64,000 bases of DNA from Mugil cephalus (GCF_022458985.1 NC_061770.1:35693599-35757598); one strand, 5' to 3'. Positions 50,234 through 62,090 are shown, numbered from the stretch's first letter. Notes: generated by a model from the sequence alone, not told the origin. Numbers and translations are program-made.

Positions 50234-50452
50234 AATTCAAAAAACACAGAAGTGTTTGGCATCGACCGGAACACCACCGCTGTCACTGCCATAATTGCGG
50301 AAATTAAAATTGCAGAGCCAGATAAAATGCCACCCTTTAACACTCTAGCAGGGTATTCGAAAAAGTGCAAAGCTGTACTCAAAGGAGACGAGGAGCTACA
50401 GGAAAAACTAAAGTCCATGAAGAAGACAGTTGACCCGCTGCCCATAAACTGA
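50234..50452 (+). CDS. possible terminal exon, unknown protein
   Basis: A plus-strand open segment of 72 codons plus stop follows a ttgcag acceptor at 50233. It reads NSKNTEVFGIDRNTTAV, EIKIAEPDKMPPFNTL and ends KTVDPLPIN. Composition is protein-like, but I do not recognise the family and found no upstream exon. Candidates are the last exon of an unseen gene or part of a transposon accessory gene. Confidence 0.3.
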   Translation, partial: NSKNTEVFGIDRNTTAVTAIIAEIKIAEPDKMPPFNTLAGYSKKCKAVLKGDEELQEKLKSMKKTVDPLPIN

Positions 50453-50459
50453 ACTTTTT

Positions 50460-51283
50460 GATGTAACTGCTTGGTAAGGAGACTTTGCAGCTGTTTGTTC
50501 TATTCCCTTGGAAATTAGTCATTAACCTGGTAACACTCAAGGAAATACATGTTAAAAGTAATGAACAATTGGTTTAATTACATGGTAAGAAACTGGTAAC
50601 ACCTTCATAATGCTGGTAGTAATTACCCATTAATGCAGAGTTGTTTTTTTAATAATAGTTGAGATATTTCAAGGCAGTGAGTTAGTATTTACTCTGTAGT
50701 CACCATCATTTTACCAGTGTTAGTTACCTTATGATTTCTTTCTTTTACCTTGTAATTACACAGTGAATACACTGTAATTAGGGGACAGTAAAAGAAAGTG
50801 TTACCAAGATGGGAGAACATACCAGAAGTGTGTTATGGGAATTTCACCTCGGACGTGGGCTGTGCTGCATGTGTCAACTCCGTTGCTGTGCTGTTTTGGC
50901 TTTAAAAAGGGGACTGTAAAAGAAAAGGTTTTCAGTTCCCACTTTTTTACCCCAGTGTCTGAGAGCCGTATCCTGTTTTTCTCATTCCGCTCCTGATTTC
51001 ACAATAATTAGTTACAGTTCTTTGACTATTATTCATCAGTAAATCAAAATGACTTCGAATCATTAAAATCATTCTCCAAAAATCTATTTATTCAAATTCT
51101 GATTACACTCTCAGTACCGTACTTTAGGCTGCTGGTTAACCGAGATCTCAACTCTCTTGACAAGGAATAAAGAGATATAATAACAAAGTATTAACATAAA
51201 CACTGGTCAGATATCAAACAATGTGCCAAAAAAATAGCTTAAGTAGCAAAACATCACAGCCTTAAAGAAGGAAACCAAAACTG
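50460..51283. other. 3' flank of helical gene 2
   Basis: No gene; includes the duplicated aataaagagatataataacaaa segment at 51168-51190. Confidence 0.35.
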
Positions 51284-51934
51284 TTACAGTTCCTCTAGCT
51301 CTTCCTCTTTTTCTTTTACTAATCTCCTTAGTTCTTGTAGTTGCATTTCCCTCTCCTTCAGATTCGCAGCCGTGGCTCGATTCATCTTGTCCGCCTCAGC
51401 CTTCGTGTTGTCAAAGAAACGCTTCAGCATGTTTGGCACTTTTACCAGTGGCGGAAAATCATCTGATGCTTCCTTCACTATTTCCATGACAGTGTCAAGC
51501 TGCTTCTTTCCTTCTTTGTGTTCTCTCGCCGCATTTGCCACCGACCTCTCGTGCGCTGCCTGGTAGAGATAAGTAAAAACGTTTGATCAGACTTCTGCAG
51601 TGGAGTCATCACAAAGAATAATCTGCTGTACATTTTTTTCTCGTGTAGACTCTGACTGACCCACCTTCATTTTGTTTAGGTCCTCTGTCAGTTTCTGAAG
51701 TTTTTTCTTGAGCATTTTCTGAAATATCCCAGAAAGATCACATGAGCATGACGTCCGTTCTATCACTACATTGACAGCTAAAAATGAAGGGAACTAGCCC
51801 CGAGTGTTTTCCATCATAAATTCATTTACAAGCGTGTCCTTGTCTATCCGGGAACTTGCGACGTGAAGCAGACACAGCAGAGACAAGATGAGGAGGATTC
51901 CTCTGGAGGTTCTGGACCTACCCAGTCCTGCCAT
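51284..51934 (-). CDS. secreted helical protein, tandem family member 2 (unknown function)
   Basis: Exons 51934-51830, 51718-51665 and 51559-51284 (35 + 18 + 91 codons, all phase 0) give 144 residues. It is the closest relative of gene 1: leader MAGLGRSRTSRGILLIL, last exon with AAREHKEGKKQLDTVMEIVKEA and FPPLVKVPNMLKRFF, ending in a Lys/Glu-rich helix (VKEKEEELEEL). The middle exon is 18 codons against 27 in gene 1. A noncoding exon ends at 52047, TATAAAG is at 52129-52123 and an ISRE-like site at 52182-52173. The Glu-rich C-terminus is strongly charged and likely coiled coil. No stop or frame break. Confidence 0.75.
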
Positions 51935-52172
51935 CACGGCTGTAGCTAAAACACTTTAACACACATTAAATAAAAAGCATTACGGTTAATGAGGAGTTCC
52001 ACAGAGTGTACGATATAATATTATTGTTCCGTGTTAATGATCTTACCTTGTGGGTGAAGGGGAAGGACAGCAGCAGTGCAGGCGGTGAACGAAAATGAGA
52101 AAAGACAACACACGAAAAAATGCTTTATACACGCCCACTGTCACGTCGCAGATCACCTGTGGGAAGTTGTCC

Positions 52173-52182
52173 TTTCACTTTC
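52173..52182 (-). promoter_or_regulatory. ISRE-like element of gene 2
   Basis: GAAAGTGAAA, identical to the gene 1 site and at the same distance from TATA. The gcagatcacctgtgg motif lies between, as in gene 1. Confidence 0.65.
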
Positions 52183-52912
52183 AGTACCGTGAAAGTTTAT
52201 TATTCTTTTAGGGGGACGTGATAGTACCTGTCAATGTACAACACAGAACACCTTATCAGTAGCTCCACCAGGAACTCTGACCGGTTTTTCCAGTTGCTGT
52301 CGGCAACAATATGTTTAACCCATTGTAACCACGTACAAGACAATGGTCGTTAAAATTCACTGTTAAATACTGACAATTCAAATAAACTAAATAAAAAGGG
52401 AACAGTGAACAGTTGGGACTCTGTTTACCAAAGCGTGTTCAGGTTAGGAGGAGGAAAGGTGCAGGAACACTGATTTCCTCAAAAGTGTCCTGAACGAATG
52501 AACCTGATGAATCAAAACTTCATGGAGTTTTGTAATGTTAATAAATATTCCCCTAAGAGCAAGCTATAATCCTTATCATTAATACTGAAACTGGACTAGT
52601 TTGGCACTAACGTTTTAAGAATTATCACTGATAGCAATCCAGTCCAGTCACATAGTATCCAAAATCCTGAGGAAGGTACGTCGCTTAATTCATTCCTCAC
52701 CTCATCTGACTTTGTGCTGTCATTCATTAACCATCATCGTCAGGGTGGGGACCTGCCCTACATACCTCAACAAACTATGTTTAATACAGAAGAGATATCT
52801 TAGATTAATATTCATCCCCTGCTTTAAATATATATATATATATAAATTTACTACCTGTTGACAAAGTGAATGTCTATGCAACATGTTTATTTATACAGAA
52901 GTTCTTTTAGAG
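52183..52912. other. upstream region of helical gene 2
   Basis: The first 150 bp resemble the far promoter of genes 1 and 4 (acaacacagaacaccttatcagtag; aatatgtttaacccatt). No gene. Confidence 0.4.
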
Positions 52913-53214
52913 CAGCGGCCTTCAACATTTTTCAGGTCAAGGATCCCGAACTGATTAGAGAGATTAACCCATCATATATTAAACTCGGCCTTGTGCTTTT
53001 TTTTTTTTTTTTTTTTTTTTGTCATAAATATACATATTATCATTATTCTGCATTCAGTATTAAGCTATCTAACATATGTCTTACTAAAATATGTTGGATT
53101 CATAATGTGCATTTAAAGAAATTGTGAAATTAAAAATAATATATATATATATAGATAGATAAACTGATCAAAAAAAAGATTTTGCCTCCGCGGACCCCCT
53201 GTTGAAGACCTATG
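52913..53214. mobile_element. hAT-type MITE
   Basis: Ends CAGCGGCCTTCAAC and, inverted, CATAGGTCTTCAAC; possible degraded 8-bp flanks ttttagag/gtgtaaag. Internally AT-rich with poly-T. Same family as 9957-10235. Confidence 0.7.
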
Positions 53215-54352
53215 GTGTAAAGACTTTAATATTGTTATTATTATTATAGATAAGGGGCTTTTTTTCAACTATACAGATCCAAAATTCCACTTTTTTCACA
53301 TAGTCTGTATTAGTTTTCTTTGTTAAAATGAAGTTATTGGTAATTTCATGATATAGACAAATTATTTGCATCTTTCAAGTTTGAATCCACCAGTCGTGGG
53401 TTCAACTAGACACATTCACGAACTGAGAGTACGTGCATCTAATAGTGGTTTTAGCAGTGGTCAAGTCCCGCATACTGTATGTTTATACACAGACACACAC
53501 TTTGTCCAAAAGCCTTAACGGTCGATACACAGTAGGACTGGGGATATCGGCTGGTCTGGTCAATCAAAGGCAGTACATGTTCATCAAATGCAAATAAAAG
53601 CTCCCATAAAAAAGTTTTATTACCAGAGTTTGTCAGTGAGAAATTAAAGTTTAAACAAGTCCAGTGCGACAATCCGACAGTCTTACCTCAACAGAGGCCG
53701 AGGTGTAACATGTACGAAAGAAAGTCTGGGTATTTCAGAGGAAATAAATAAAGTAGCACATAATAATACTTCTGACATGAGAATTTATTTGATTGATGTG
53801 CATCGTCTGAATGGTTGAATGGTGAATGACGTTGTTTTGCAGCGAGCAAGGTTCATTAATCCTTTGACTTCCACACTAAGAAATTAAATACTGTTCATTT
53901 ATAATCTATATTAACAGACTGAGAATTTATTGAAGATGTATGATGTATATGTTCAAGCTATGGTCAAAAAGCCACAGCTTAGATATAATGTGTTCACACA
54001 TGGGAAAATCTTATAAAATGAATGACTATCAATGGTTAGAAATTAAGCATTTTACTGTCTACTTCTACAACTACTAAAACAAAAACAAAACAAAAAAAAA
54101 TAGATAAACCGTGTGGTTACAATACCAAGAAAAGAAGAAAAGCTACAACTGCAACATTTACAGCTTCTGTAATTATTATTATCTTTAATCATTTAATTTA
54201 GAGACACATAATACAGGAACATTTCAGTTAAAATCTTATTTTTTACTGATAACAGAAGTTAAATGAGTTAAAGTGTCGATCAGGGCCATGTGATCCACGT
54301 AAGAGAGAGGAGCTTTACAGACACAGTGGATGTGAAACCAGAGACAAACACG
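53215..54352. other. 3' flank of helical gene 3
   Basis: AT-rich with no supported gene. Confidence 0.35.
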
Positions 54353-55857
54353 TCACAGTTCAGTGCGATGCTCCCCCAGAGACGTGATCCGCTCCTTCAG
54401 TGACCTCAGTTGCTCTTCATTGTCCGTGATCAGTGCAGCTTCGTCCTCGTACCTTTTAGTGAAGAAAGCCTTGCTGTCCTCCATAAATTCCTTCAGGTCC
54501 TTATATATTTCCGGGAATGATGTATAATGAGGCAGCAGTTTCATCACCGTTTTTTCCAAACCGTCCATCATGTTTATGATATCATCCATGACCTCTGCTA
54601 TGAGGACTTTGTCTAGCTTGTGGTTGGCCTGGAGGGGAAATAAAAAACAAATTTATATATATATACACACACACACTGAAAAAGGTGACTTTTTGGTGAA
54701 ACTCTATTAGAGCAACTGTCATAATTTTTAAGGTTCAGTAAGAACTAGAGTTTCTTAAGTACAATTTTCATTTTATCAACGTAATATATGAATATGAAGA
54801 GTAAGTTTTACTTAGGTTTCCTCATACAATTTAAATGTTTAATGGTTGTATGTACACAAACCTAGAAATGCTACTTTGCTCTGAAAGTGTGGCGCGTGTG
54901 CACAGTTGCACGTTCGCGCGTTGAATGCGGGATCACAGAGCAACGTGTAGCACGAAAGACAGTCACTGTTCTGTTTTAAATTTGTGATAATATATAAGCA
55001 CCAGCTTGCGAATGCAAAGAGACTTCGCTGTAAGTCTTCTTTCTTTTCTTTTTTTTTTTGACATGAAGCTAGTTAGCACGGCTAGCAGCGTGGCTGCGCC
55101 GCGCAGCGTGAAGCCCACAGCAACTTCGTGACGTGCCGACCGATACTTTCGATACCAAATGTGTCCGTTTTAGTTGTCGAAAATAAATTGTCTATATTTT
55201 CACCAGTCTGCACTGATTTGAGTTAACAACTTTTTTTTTGTCATAGACAGTTATTTCAAATCTACTAAATTACTTCATAACAGCAAATACTACAGATAAA
55301 ATTCACTTAAAATCTTGAGTAAAATGATGTCCCCGCCTATAAAAACCAAGTAGACTTTACTTAATTTGTTTAAATAAATATAACTTAAAACTTAGATGTA
55401 ATTAAGTAAATGTTACTTAATATCTTCACAACTGTTACGTTTCATCGTAAGTAAAATTAACTTGATACCTGCAAGTGAGTGAATTTTACTTAAATTTTAC
55501 TTAAATACTTACAATATACATTTTTTAAGTAAATCTTATGGGTTATTTTTTTCAGTGTATATATGTAACACATATGCTCACACAGACTCACTCACCTTCT
55601 TTCTTAATACTTCATCCTCGAGGGTCTGAAGGTTGCGATTCAGCTCCTCCTGAAACGTGATAGAAAACATCAAAAAAAACAAAAAAAAAACAACAACAAC
55701 TCCTGACCGTAACTGTTTAACATTTGCGAATGTAGATGTAGGAGCAACGTACCAGAGTGTGGGGGTCAGTGACGGTCAGTGAAGTTGCGACGTGAAGCAG
55801 ACTGAGCAGAGAGAGGACGAGGACGAGGCCTCTGGTGGTGGGTAGGACGGCCGTCAT
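54353..55857 (-). CDS. secreted helical protein, tandem family member 3 (unknown function)
   Basis: Exons 55857-55753, 55649-55596 and 54628-54353 (35 + 18 + 91 codons) give 144 residues, exactly the exon lengths of gene 2 though the sequence is much diverged. Leader MTAVLPTTRGLVLVLSLLSLLHVATS; middle exon EELNRNLQTLEDEVLRKK; last exon starts ANHKLDKVL and holds MDDIINMMDGLEKTVMKLL, HYTSFPEIYKDLKEF and a C-terminal helix (EEQLRSLKERITSL). A noncoding exon ends at 55946. A TATA-like TGTAAAA is at 56009-56003. The large intron 2 (about 970 bp) contains AT-rich repeats. Frame intact. Confidence 0.75.
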
Positions 55858-56048
55858 CACAGCTGTAACAGCATCAGACGTTACGGTTAAAGAAGAATCC
55901 CACCTTTGCAGCGTTTAGTATCTGTCTCCATGTTAGTGATCTTACCTGCTGGGTGAGCGAGGTGAGCGTGACGCGCAGGTGGTGGACGACAAACGGCGAA
56001 TGTTTTACACACTCCCGTTGTCACGGTGCGCATGCTACAGGCTTCACA

Positions 56049-56059
56049 CTTTCACTTCC
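56049..56059 (-). promoter_or_regulatory. ISRE/IRF-like element of gene 3
   Basis: GGAAGTGAAAG on the minus strand, a one-base variant of the gene 1/2 site, about 40 bp upstream of the TATA-like box. Confidence 0.5.
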
Positions 56060-56498
56060 ACTTTACGGGAACTCGGCAACACCAGTCAGCGCAGGGACAT
56101 AAAAAAAAAAAAAAAAACAGACTGCATTTCAGAGCGACAGTGTGCGGAACAACAACTCCTCCTCCTCCTCCTGTCTTTCCAGTTACAGACCTCAGCGTCT
56201 CACCGTCAAAGTCACTTCAGCACATTTCTTAAATTCCCTCCCTGTGAGGTTTAGACGTGTCGTGTTTTCACAACATGCTCAGGTCAAAATTAGCCCACGC
56301 CTGCATGCCCATATCAACACCATCAGAGTTTATCTCCTTTAAAGTGTCTATGTGGGTCACACCACAGAGTGTTATCATTAACACCTGTTATAGTTAAAAC
56401 GCAACACTTCTCAACACTAGTGTGTAGTGTTAGATATCAGCTCACTCACAGTGTCAGTTGTTAACTACTACAAGTGTTTACTCCATTTTATACTCTAT

Positions 56499-56501
<3 letters not shown>

Positions 56502-56530
<29 letters not shown>
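56502..56530. repeat. (TA)n microsatellite
   Basis: Short TA dinucleotide run. Confidence 0.9.
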
Positions 56531-56531
<1 letters not shown>

Positions 56532-56589
56532 TCAAACTTTCCACATACTTTGTCCCCGAACATCAGGGGAAAATGAGAGAGTCCTATAC

Positions 56590-57050
56590 ACTCACTTGCC
56601 ACTTTATTAGCTACACCTGTACCTGAACGCACAACACGTCCAACCTTGAAGAAGATGGGCTACAGCAGCAGAAGACCACACCGGGGGGCCACTCCTGTCA
56701 GCTAAGAACAGGAAACTGAGACTACAGTTCACACAGGCTCAATGCAACTGAGAACCCATCTTCTGAGCTCATATCATGTCAAACTGGTTTCTAGAACATG
56801 ACAAGTTCCCTGTACTCCAATGGCCTCCACAGTCACCAGATCTCAATCCAATAGACCATCACCTTTGGGACGTGGTGGAACGGGAGATTCTCATCATAGA
56901 TGTGCAGCCGACAAATCTGCAGCAACTGTGTGATGCTGTCATGTCAATATGGACCAAAATCTCTGAGGAATGTTTCCTTGTTGAAAGTAGGACACCAAGA
57001 TTTAAGGCAGGTGTGGTTCTCTATTGTTCTCTCCAATCACCATCATGTCT
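56590..57050 (+). mobile_element. Tc1-like transposon, internally deleted
   Basis: Begins cactcacttgccactttattag; then gggctacagcagcagaagacc; then, after a large internal gap, the C-terminal transposase (WPPQSPDLNPID, LWDVVEREI, DVQPTNLQQLCDAVMSIWTKISEECF). The catalytic core between is missing and the right end is lost. A third distinct Tc1 family in this window. Confidence 0.8.
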
Positions 57051-57260
57051 TATACTGTAAAACATTCTGACACAGACAAAAGTCCACCATCGTTTCCCCC
57101 CCATGTTCTGCTCATTTCAGCTTCAGGACTGGATTCTCACCCAGCACTCCCTGCCTTGGGTTTATCATTATACTGATAAATGAATAAACCCAGTTAATCA
57201 ATTACTTTTACCTCTTGTCTGCACTTGGGCTCACCTGCCGTGAACTCGTTTGTGTGAACC

Positions 57261-57560
57261 CAGGGGCGTAGAATTGGGTGGGAACGCTAGGGACACACGT
57301 CCCTGCCATTATCCACTCATTACTGGGTCATCACTCAACCTTCTCCATAGTGTGGAGTTAATGATAACAATAATAATAATAATAATAAGTCCCGCCTCTG
57401 ACCTAAATATCACTCTCCGATTGGCTGTCCCAGTTTGCCGCTAACATGTGATTGGCCGTCCCCGCTGTCACTCCATCGACTTGAAACGCTACCAGCAACC
57501 TGCTGCTAGTTGCACAGCACAGGAGGCAGCAGTGCGTTTATCCGCAATCGAAAGTGTAAG
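57261..57560 (+). mobile_element. 5' end of a hAT-like DNA transposon (probable)
   Basis: Starts CAGGGGCGTAGAATTGGGTGG, a typical hAT terminal form, followed by a region with two gattggc CCAAT-type boxes and an (AAT)n run (about 57370-57387). No transposase and no right end were found. Confidence 0.45.
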
Positions 57561-58603
57561 TTGTCAACATGTGTTGGCCTTTGTTTTGCCTGGGTCACGT
57601 CAGGTTTGAATATCAGTGGCGTCATCTACATTTACATTTGAATTTGTTTTATGTTTGCATGTGTGCGTGTCCTTCATTTAAACGATGTCAAGATAAAGAA
57701 AACTCCACATAAGACTTCTTTTGGAGTCGAAGTGTAAGTTACTTAAAGCGTACATAACTGCATGGGCTCAACAATACAGATATTGAATAAAAGAAAATAT
57801 TTAATAATAAAAAAATATATAAAATACTTATTTCTTTCATGCATTTGCGTGGAAGATGTTTAAACGAGCATCTAGAATCCAAAGTTTTATTGTTTTTTCC
57901 TCACAGATTTGTTTTGGGGAAAAAAAAAATTATACGTAATAATCGTGTGAAAGTGAAAGACTTTTTTGCTCAGGCATTAACTGTACCACCAAACTCGATC
58001 ATCACTATCTGTTCATATGTCATGCATCCACACATTCTTGTCAGGAGACAAACAGTGGAGAGGTTTGGAGGAGAAGCTGATGGATAATTTTGGGTAATGA
58101 TGGACATGTTAGTCTCGAGGTTCATCGCTGAGACAAATGTTAGTGTGATGATGGTGTGAATAACAACCTGTGGACACGAAAGGTTCAAATGTTGCTTCAT
58201 TTATATCCTCAGGTTATTCTTCATAGCTTCCTCCTTGTCTTCCATTAGTCATATAATATACTTCTTGTACTCAGATATGAATGAAACATGTCAATTACTG
58301 ACTTCGTTTTTCTGACTATAATCTTTTGCTTGATCTGCTCTACATGATGTGAAATAATGTTTACAAATGCAAAAAATAGTGTGTCTTTAATCAATCTTTT
58401 AATGACGGTAAAACGCAGTTACAGAGCATAAATTCACACTGACGCAACTGTATTTTAATGTTACACGTGTATAGATACATGCCCTTCTATATAGTGTCAC
58501 TGAGAAACATTTCCACGTTATTTCACAGCGTAATGTGACAGATCAGCAGAGACACACATGGAAAACAGAGCAGTGCTGGCAATTTAATGAAACTCCTCAT
58601 TTC
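57561..58603. other. gene-free stretch
   Basis: AT-rich, with no supported exon; probably the 3' flank of helical gene 4. Confidence 0.35.
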
Positions 58604-60417
58604 TTACAGTTCCCTTAGGGACCTCAGGTATTCTGCATCAAAGGTCTTCATCTTCTTGCTGAGGTAAACCTTAACTTTCTTAAAAAAACGCTCAGCTACA
58701 TCCATCGTTTGTTGCACCTGTGGAGAGTCACCGACAAAAGACTTTGCGAATTGCAGCGTAGGTTCAATTTGCATTGAGACGATGTCCAGTTGTGACGAGC
58801 GTGATGACATTTCATCCTTGTCTTCTGCCTGATGGAGGGAAAATAAATCTTCAGTTTACTATTCATTAATACACAGGACAAGATGTTACAATCCCTTGTA
58901 CGATGATCTGAGGCAAAACTCATTTAACTGAAAAACAGACCAGCAGTTAGCTTCTAACTAGCCTAGCCTAGCCTAGCCAAGCCTAGCCAGCAGCAGTAGG
59001 TACTAGAGGTGATGGGACATGCGACTACACTTCATCCAACACCTCTCCCTTCTGCTAGGATTTCTTGAAGATGTTTCAACCCTCATCAAGTCAGCTTCTT
59101 CAGTTCTAAGAGACTGATGGAAACATCTGTGGCCCTGAAAATGGCGTGACTAGGGTTGAATTAACGACCTGCCAGGAATCTGTTTGGACTCAGTTCTCCC
59201 CAGTCCCCCAGTGATTGTTCCTGTAATGACCCGTCACGTTGGTGTTCACGTTATTATTGCCACGCTCTTTAGGACAAGCACGTTTGGAGTGGGAGTATGA
59301 AAACATGTAGATTATAGGGACCCTTGCATTTGAAGCTAAGATGCAGCTAAGCTAAGACCCCGGAAGAAGTTTCACAGATCTCACAAAATACCAGAGATAC
59401 AGCATAGACGACATTGCAAATGTCTTCCCTAACAAACCAAACATGACTTCAGACAAAACAGAAGGGCTAACGTAGAGGAAACAGGATGACAGGACCAGAC
59501 ATGGCTGAATGCAGGACCTCTGAGATAGGGAGCTCACTCAGCTACAAAATAATGTCTCAACCAGGAGACTGAGTTTTCACCCTAAGGCCAGAACACATTC
59601 ACAGCCACACAGTCTGCCATTAGGCAACAATAAGAACAAATAACCCACCTTCTTTTTTCTTGCATCTTTTGCTGCTTTCTGGAGCCTTTTTCTGAATATT
59701 TCCTGCAGAAATATCATCACGAGAATGAGAGTTGCTCTTGCATCCTTGCCTTTAAACATATACTATAAATGAAGGGAATTCTAACACAAGTGTGTTTTCA
59801 CTCCTTTACCAGCTGGTCCATGGTGTCGAGCGAACCTGCCAAGTCAAGTAATTCTGAGAGAGTTTCAGTCCGACGCTGGTTGTCTGCCTAATGGAGGAGA
59901 ATCAAACCTCATTAAATGTAGTAGTAGATCATGGTGCGTTTAACTACACTTCTTACACGCTGCAGTTCTCTTTGTCTGGGTATTTATAAAGATAAGTTGA
60001 TGGCAAATGCAGTTCTTTGTTCACACTTAAAAGAAAAAAAAAACACACGACACACTCTGTCACCCAACGTGCACACAAGCCAAATATGACACGATAACCA
60101 TCTGACCCACCTTCTCTCGTCTCAGTTCTTTTATTCCGTGCTTCATACTTTCCCTGAACATGTTCTGAAATTTAAAAAAAATGTGGAATGTGGATGTAAA
60201 TGTGGACATTAATGAGCGCACGGAGAATTGCAGCCTGTGTGTAAAAAATGTTTTACATAACAAGGTTAAATAAAAATGGATTTACAATTTGGCTCTCGTC
60301 CACCAGTGAACTTGCGACATAAACCAGACTCAGCAGAGAGAGGATGAGGAGGAGGCCTTTAGAGGTCCTGGCTGTAGCCAGTCCTCTGGTGGTGGGTGAG
60401 CCTGCTGCTGCCGTCAT
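58604..60417 (-). CDS. secreted helical protein, tandem family member 4, with duplicated exon module
   Basis: Five phase-0 coding exons: 60417-60286 (44 codons), 60164-60111 (18), 59887-59810 (26), 59702-59649 (18) and 58828-58604 (74), giving 180 residues. Leader MTAAAGSPTTRG then TARTSKGLLLIL and VYVASS. Two 18-codon exons (NMFRESMKHGIKELRREK; EIFRKRLQKAAKDARKKK) are each followed by an exon starting Ala-Asp or Ala-Glu, so the two-exon module of genes 2 and 3 occurs twice. The last exon includes DIVSMQIEPTLQFAK and VAERFFKKVKVYLSKKMK. A noncoding exon ends at 60566 and exon 2 starts at 60419. TATAAAA is at 60622-60616. Intact frame; unknown function. Confidence 0.7.
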
Positions 60418-60674
60418 AGCTGTGGAGGTTAAAACGGTCTTTGAACTTTACAACAAAACAACATTACAGCTGGTAAAGGGTTCGGCGTGAAGCACAAACA
60501 ACACATTTTGACAGTTGACGTGTAAAGTTTTGCAGTGTTTCTGTGTAAACTGCTTTGTATCTTACCTGCGTGGTGCGCGGGAGTCGAGCTGTGGGCAGGT
60601 GACACACGGCAAAGGTTTTATACCCTCCGGTTGTCGAGCTGCTCGAGTTACAGATCACGTGTGCGAGCCTTTCT

Positions 60675-60688
60675 TTTGCTTTCACTTC
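60675..60688 (-). promoter_or_regulatory. IRF-like element of gene 4
   Basis: GAAGTGAAAGCAAA on the minus strand, followed by more AAGAAA, lies about 53 bp upstream of TATA; a near rather than exact ISRE match. Confidence 0.5.
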
Positions 60689-60722
60689 AAAAAACATGAT
60701 TCCACTTTACAGGAACATGATA

Positions 60723-60726
<4 letters not shown>

Positions 60727-60758
<32 letters not shown>
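60727..60758. repeat. (AC)n microsatellite
   Basis: About 16 CA units in the upstream region of helical gene 4. Confidence 0.95.
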
Positions 60759-60760
<2 letters not shown>

Positions 60761-60899
60761 CAAAACGCACACACAGACAATAGTTCTCTACAAGGCAGGT
60801 CTATCAGGAACTCTCACTGGTCTTTCAAGTTTCAGACACATGATAATATGTTTAACCCATTAACCACCTAAAAGACAAAGGTCGCTGGAAGTCAATAGA

Positions 60900-62090
60900 C
60901 ACAATAAGAAGAGCTAGTCAGGAATTATGGGGGTGAACAGATCATTAATAATAACCAGCTCAACCTGTATGATCTCCTAATGAATGAATTATATCATAAA
61001 GCTAGTGATTTGGATGTTAAAAAAATAAAAATAAAAACATGACAAGAGAAAATGTGTATCTTTGTTTTAACAAGTACAACACATGCAATGTTGGGAAACC
61101 AGTGTGATTCATTTCAAAACATTCATTTAAAAAGAACAGATTCAAATAAATAAATGACAAATCATAATTATGACAATTAAAGAAACTTACATTTTATACC
61201 TTTGCTCTGTTCAAGGAAAATGTACTGCTCACTATCAACACCAGGGGTCAGTATTGTATTATTTTTACATTTTAATCTGACTAATTCGGCTCTTGGCTGT
61301 TTAACGCCAGCTATTAGTTCTTGTTATTTGTCAGTGTGGTTTTTGGGTACAGAGTTTGACTTTAATGTGTATGGGAACACAGTGCAGTTTGTATATGACA
61401 GAGGTTTTTATTTCATCGGCCCGAGACGTCAATACAAGACGGTAAATAGTTGTGGCAGGGCTTTAATAAAACTTGCTGGACACGCTGCGTTGTTTCTTGT
61501 GTTCTGAGTTGTCCCCTGCTTGTCCGTGCTTGTTTTGTTTTAGGGGAAACAAGATTATGTTACCTGTTACCACGCGTCATAAAGCAGCGACATTATTGTA
61601 ATGAAGGAGACCGATACAGGCGGAGAGTCTTCATTCTCTAACAATCAATCAGGAGGAATTGGCAGGCCCGTCGTGCTGCTTCACCGGGGGTCCTGATTTC
61701 ACAGCCAGCCTCCGTCACTACTGCGTCAGCACTGATGAGCTCAGCCTTACCGGTAGGGGAGGGAGGGAGAGAGATGGTGAGAGAGAAAGAAAGAGAGAGG
61801 AGAGACGGGGTGTTGCCCCTCTGAGACACACTCACGCATCGCAGAGTTAAACAGCGGCAGGGCGAGGACACAGCATCCCTCCATCCCTTGTCTCCCTGAG
61901 ATAGCAAAGCAGATTATTTTTTATTGGTATCGTTATTATTTTTAATCACTGGAGCGGTAAAGGAGCCTTTATATCGTTCGACTTAATCGAGATATCGCGG
62001 TAAGATCGTGCGTATCGGCATCGGGAGACTTGGCCAAAGACACCTCGACGTTGAAGCAGAGGGACCGTTTCAGCACCTTGGACAGCGACC
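60900..62090 (+). other. intergenic region and syt4 5' UTR
   Basis: The left part is AT-rich. From about 61660 the sequence becomes GC-richer with a purine-rich GA tract (61765-61805), as expected for a promoter and 5' UTR of the following gene. The transcription start is not visible. Confidence 0.45.

Noticed and set aside
60515-60871. 118-codon plus-strand frame containing a His-Thr run
   Set aside because: Product of the (AC)n microsatellite and the antisense of gene 4's promoter.
61638-61907. Minus-strand frame in the syt4 5' region
   Set aside because: Antisense of the GA-rich 5' UTR; no support.
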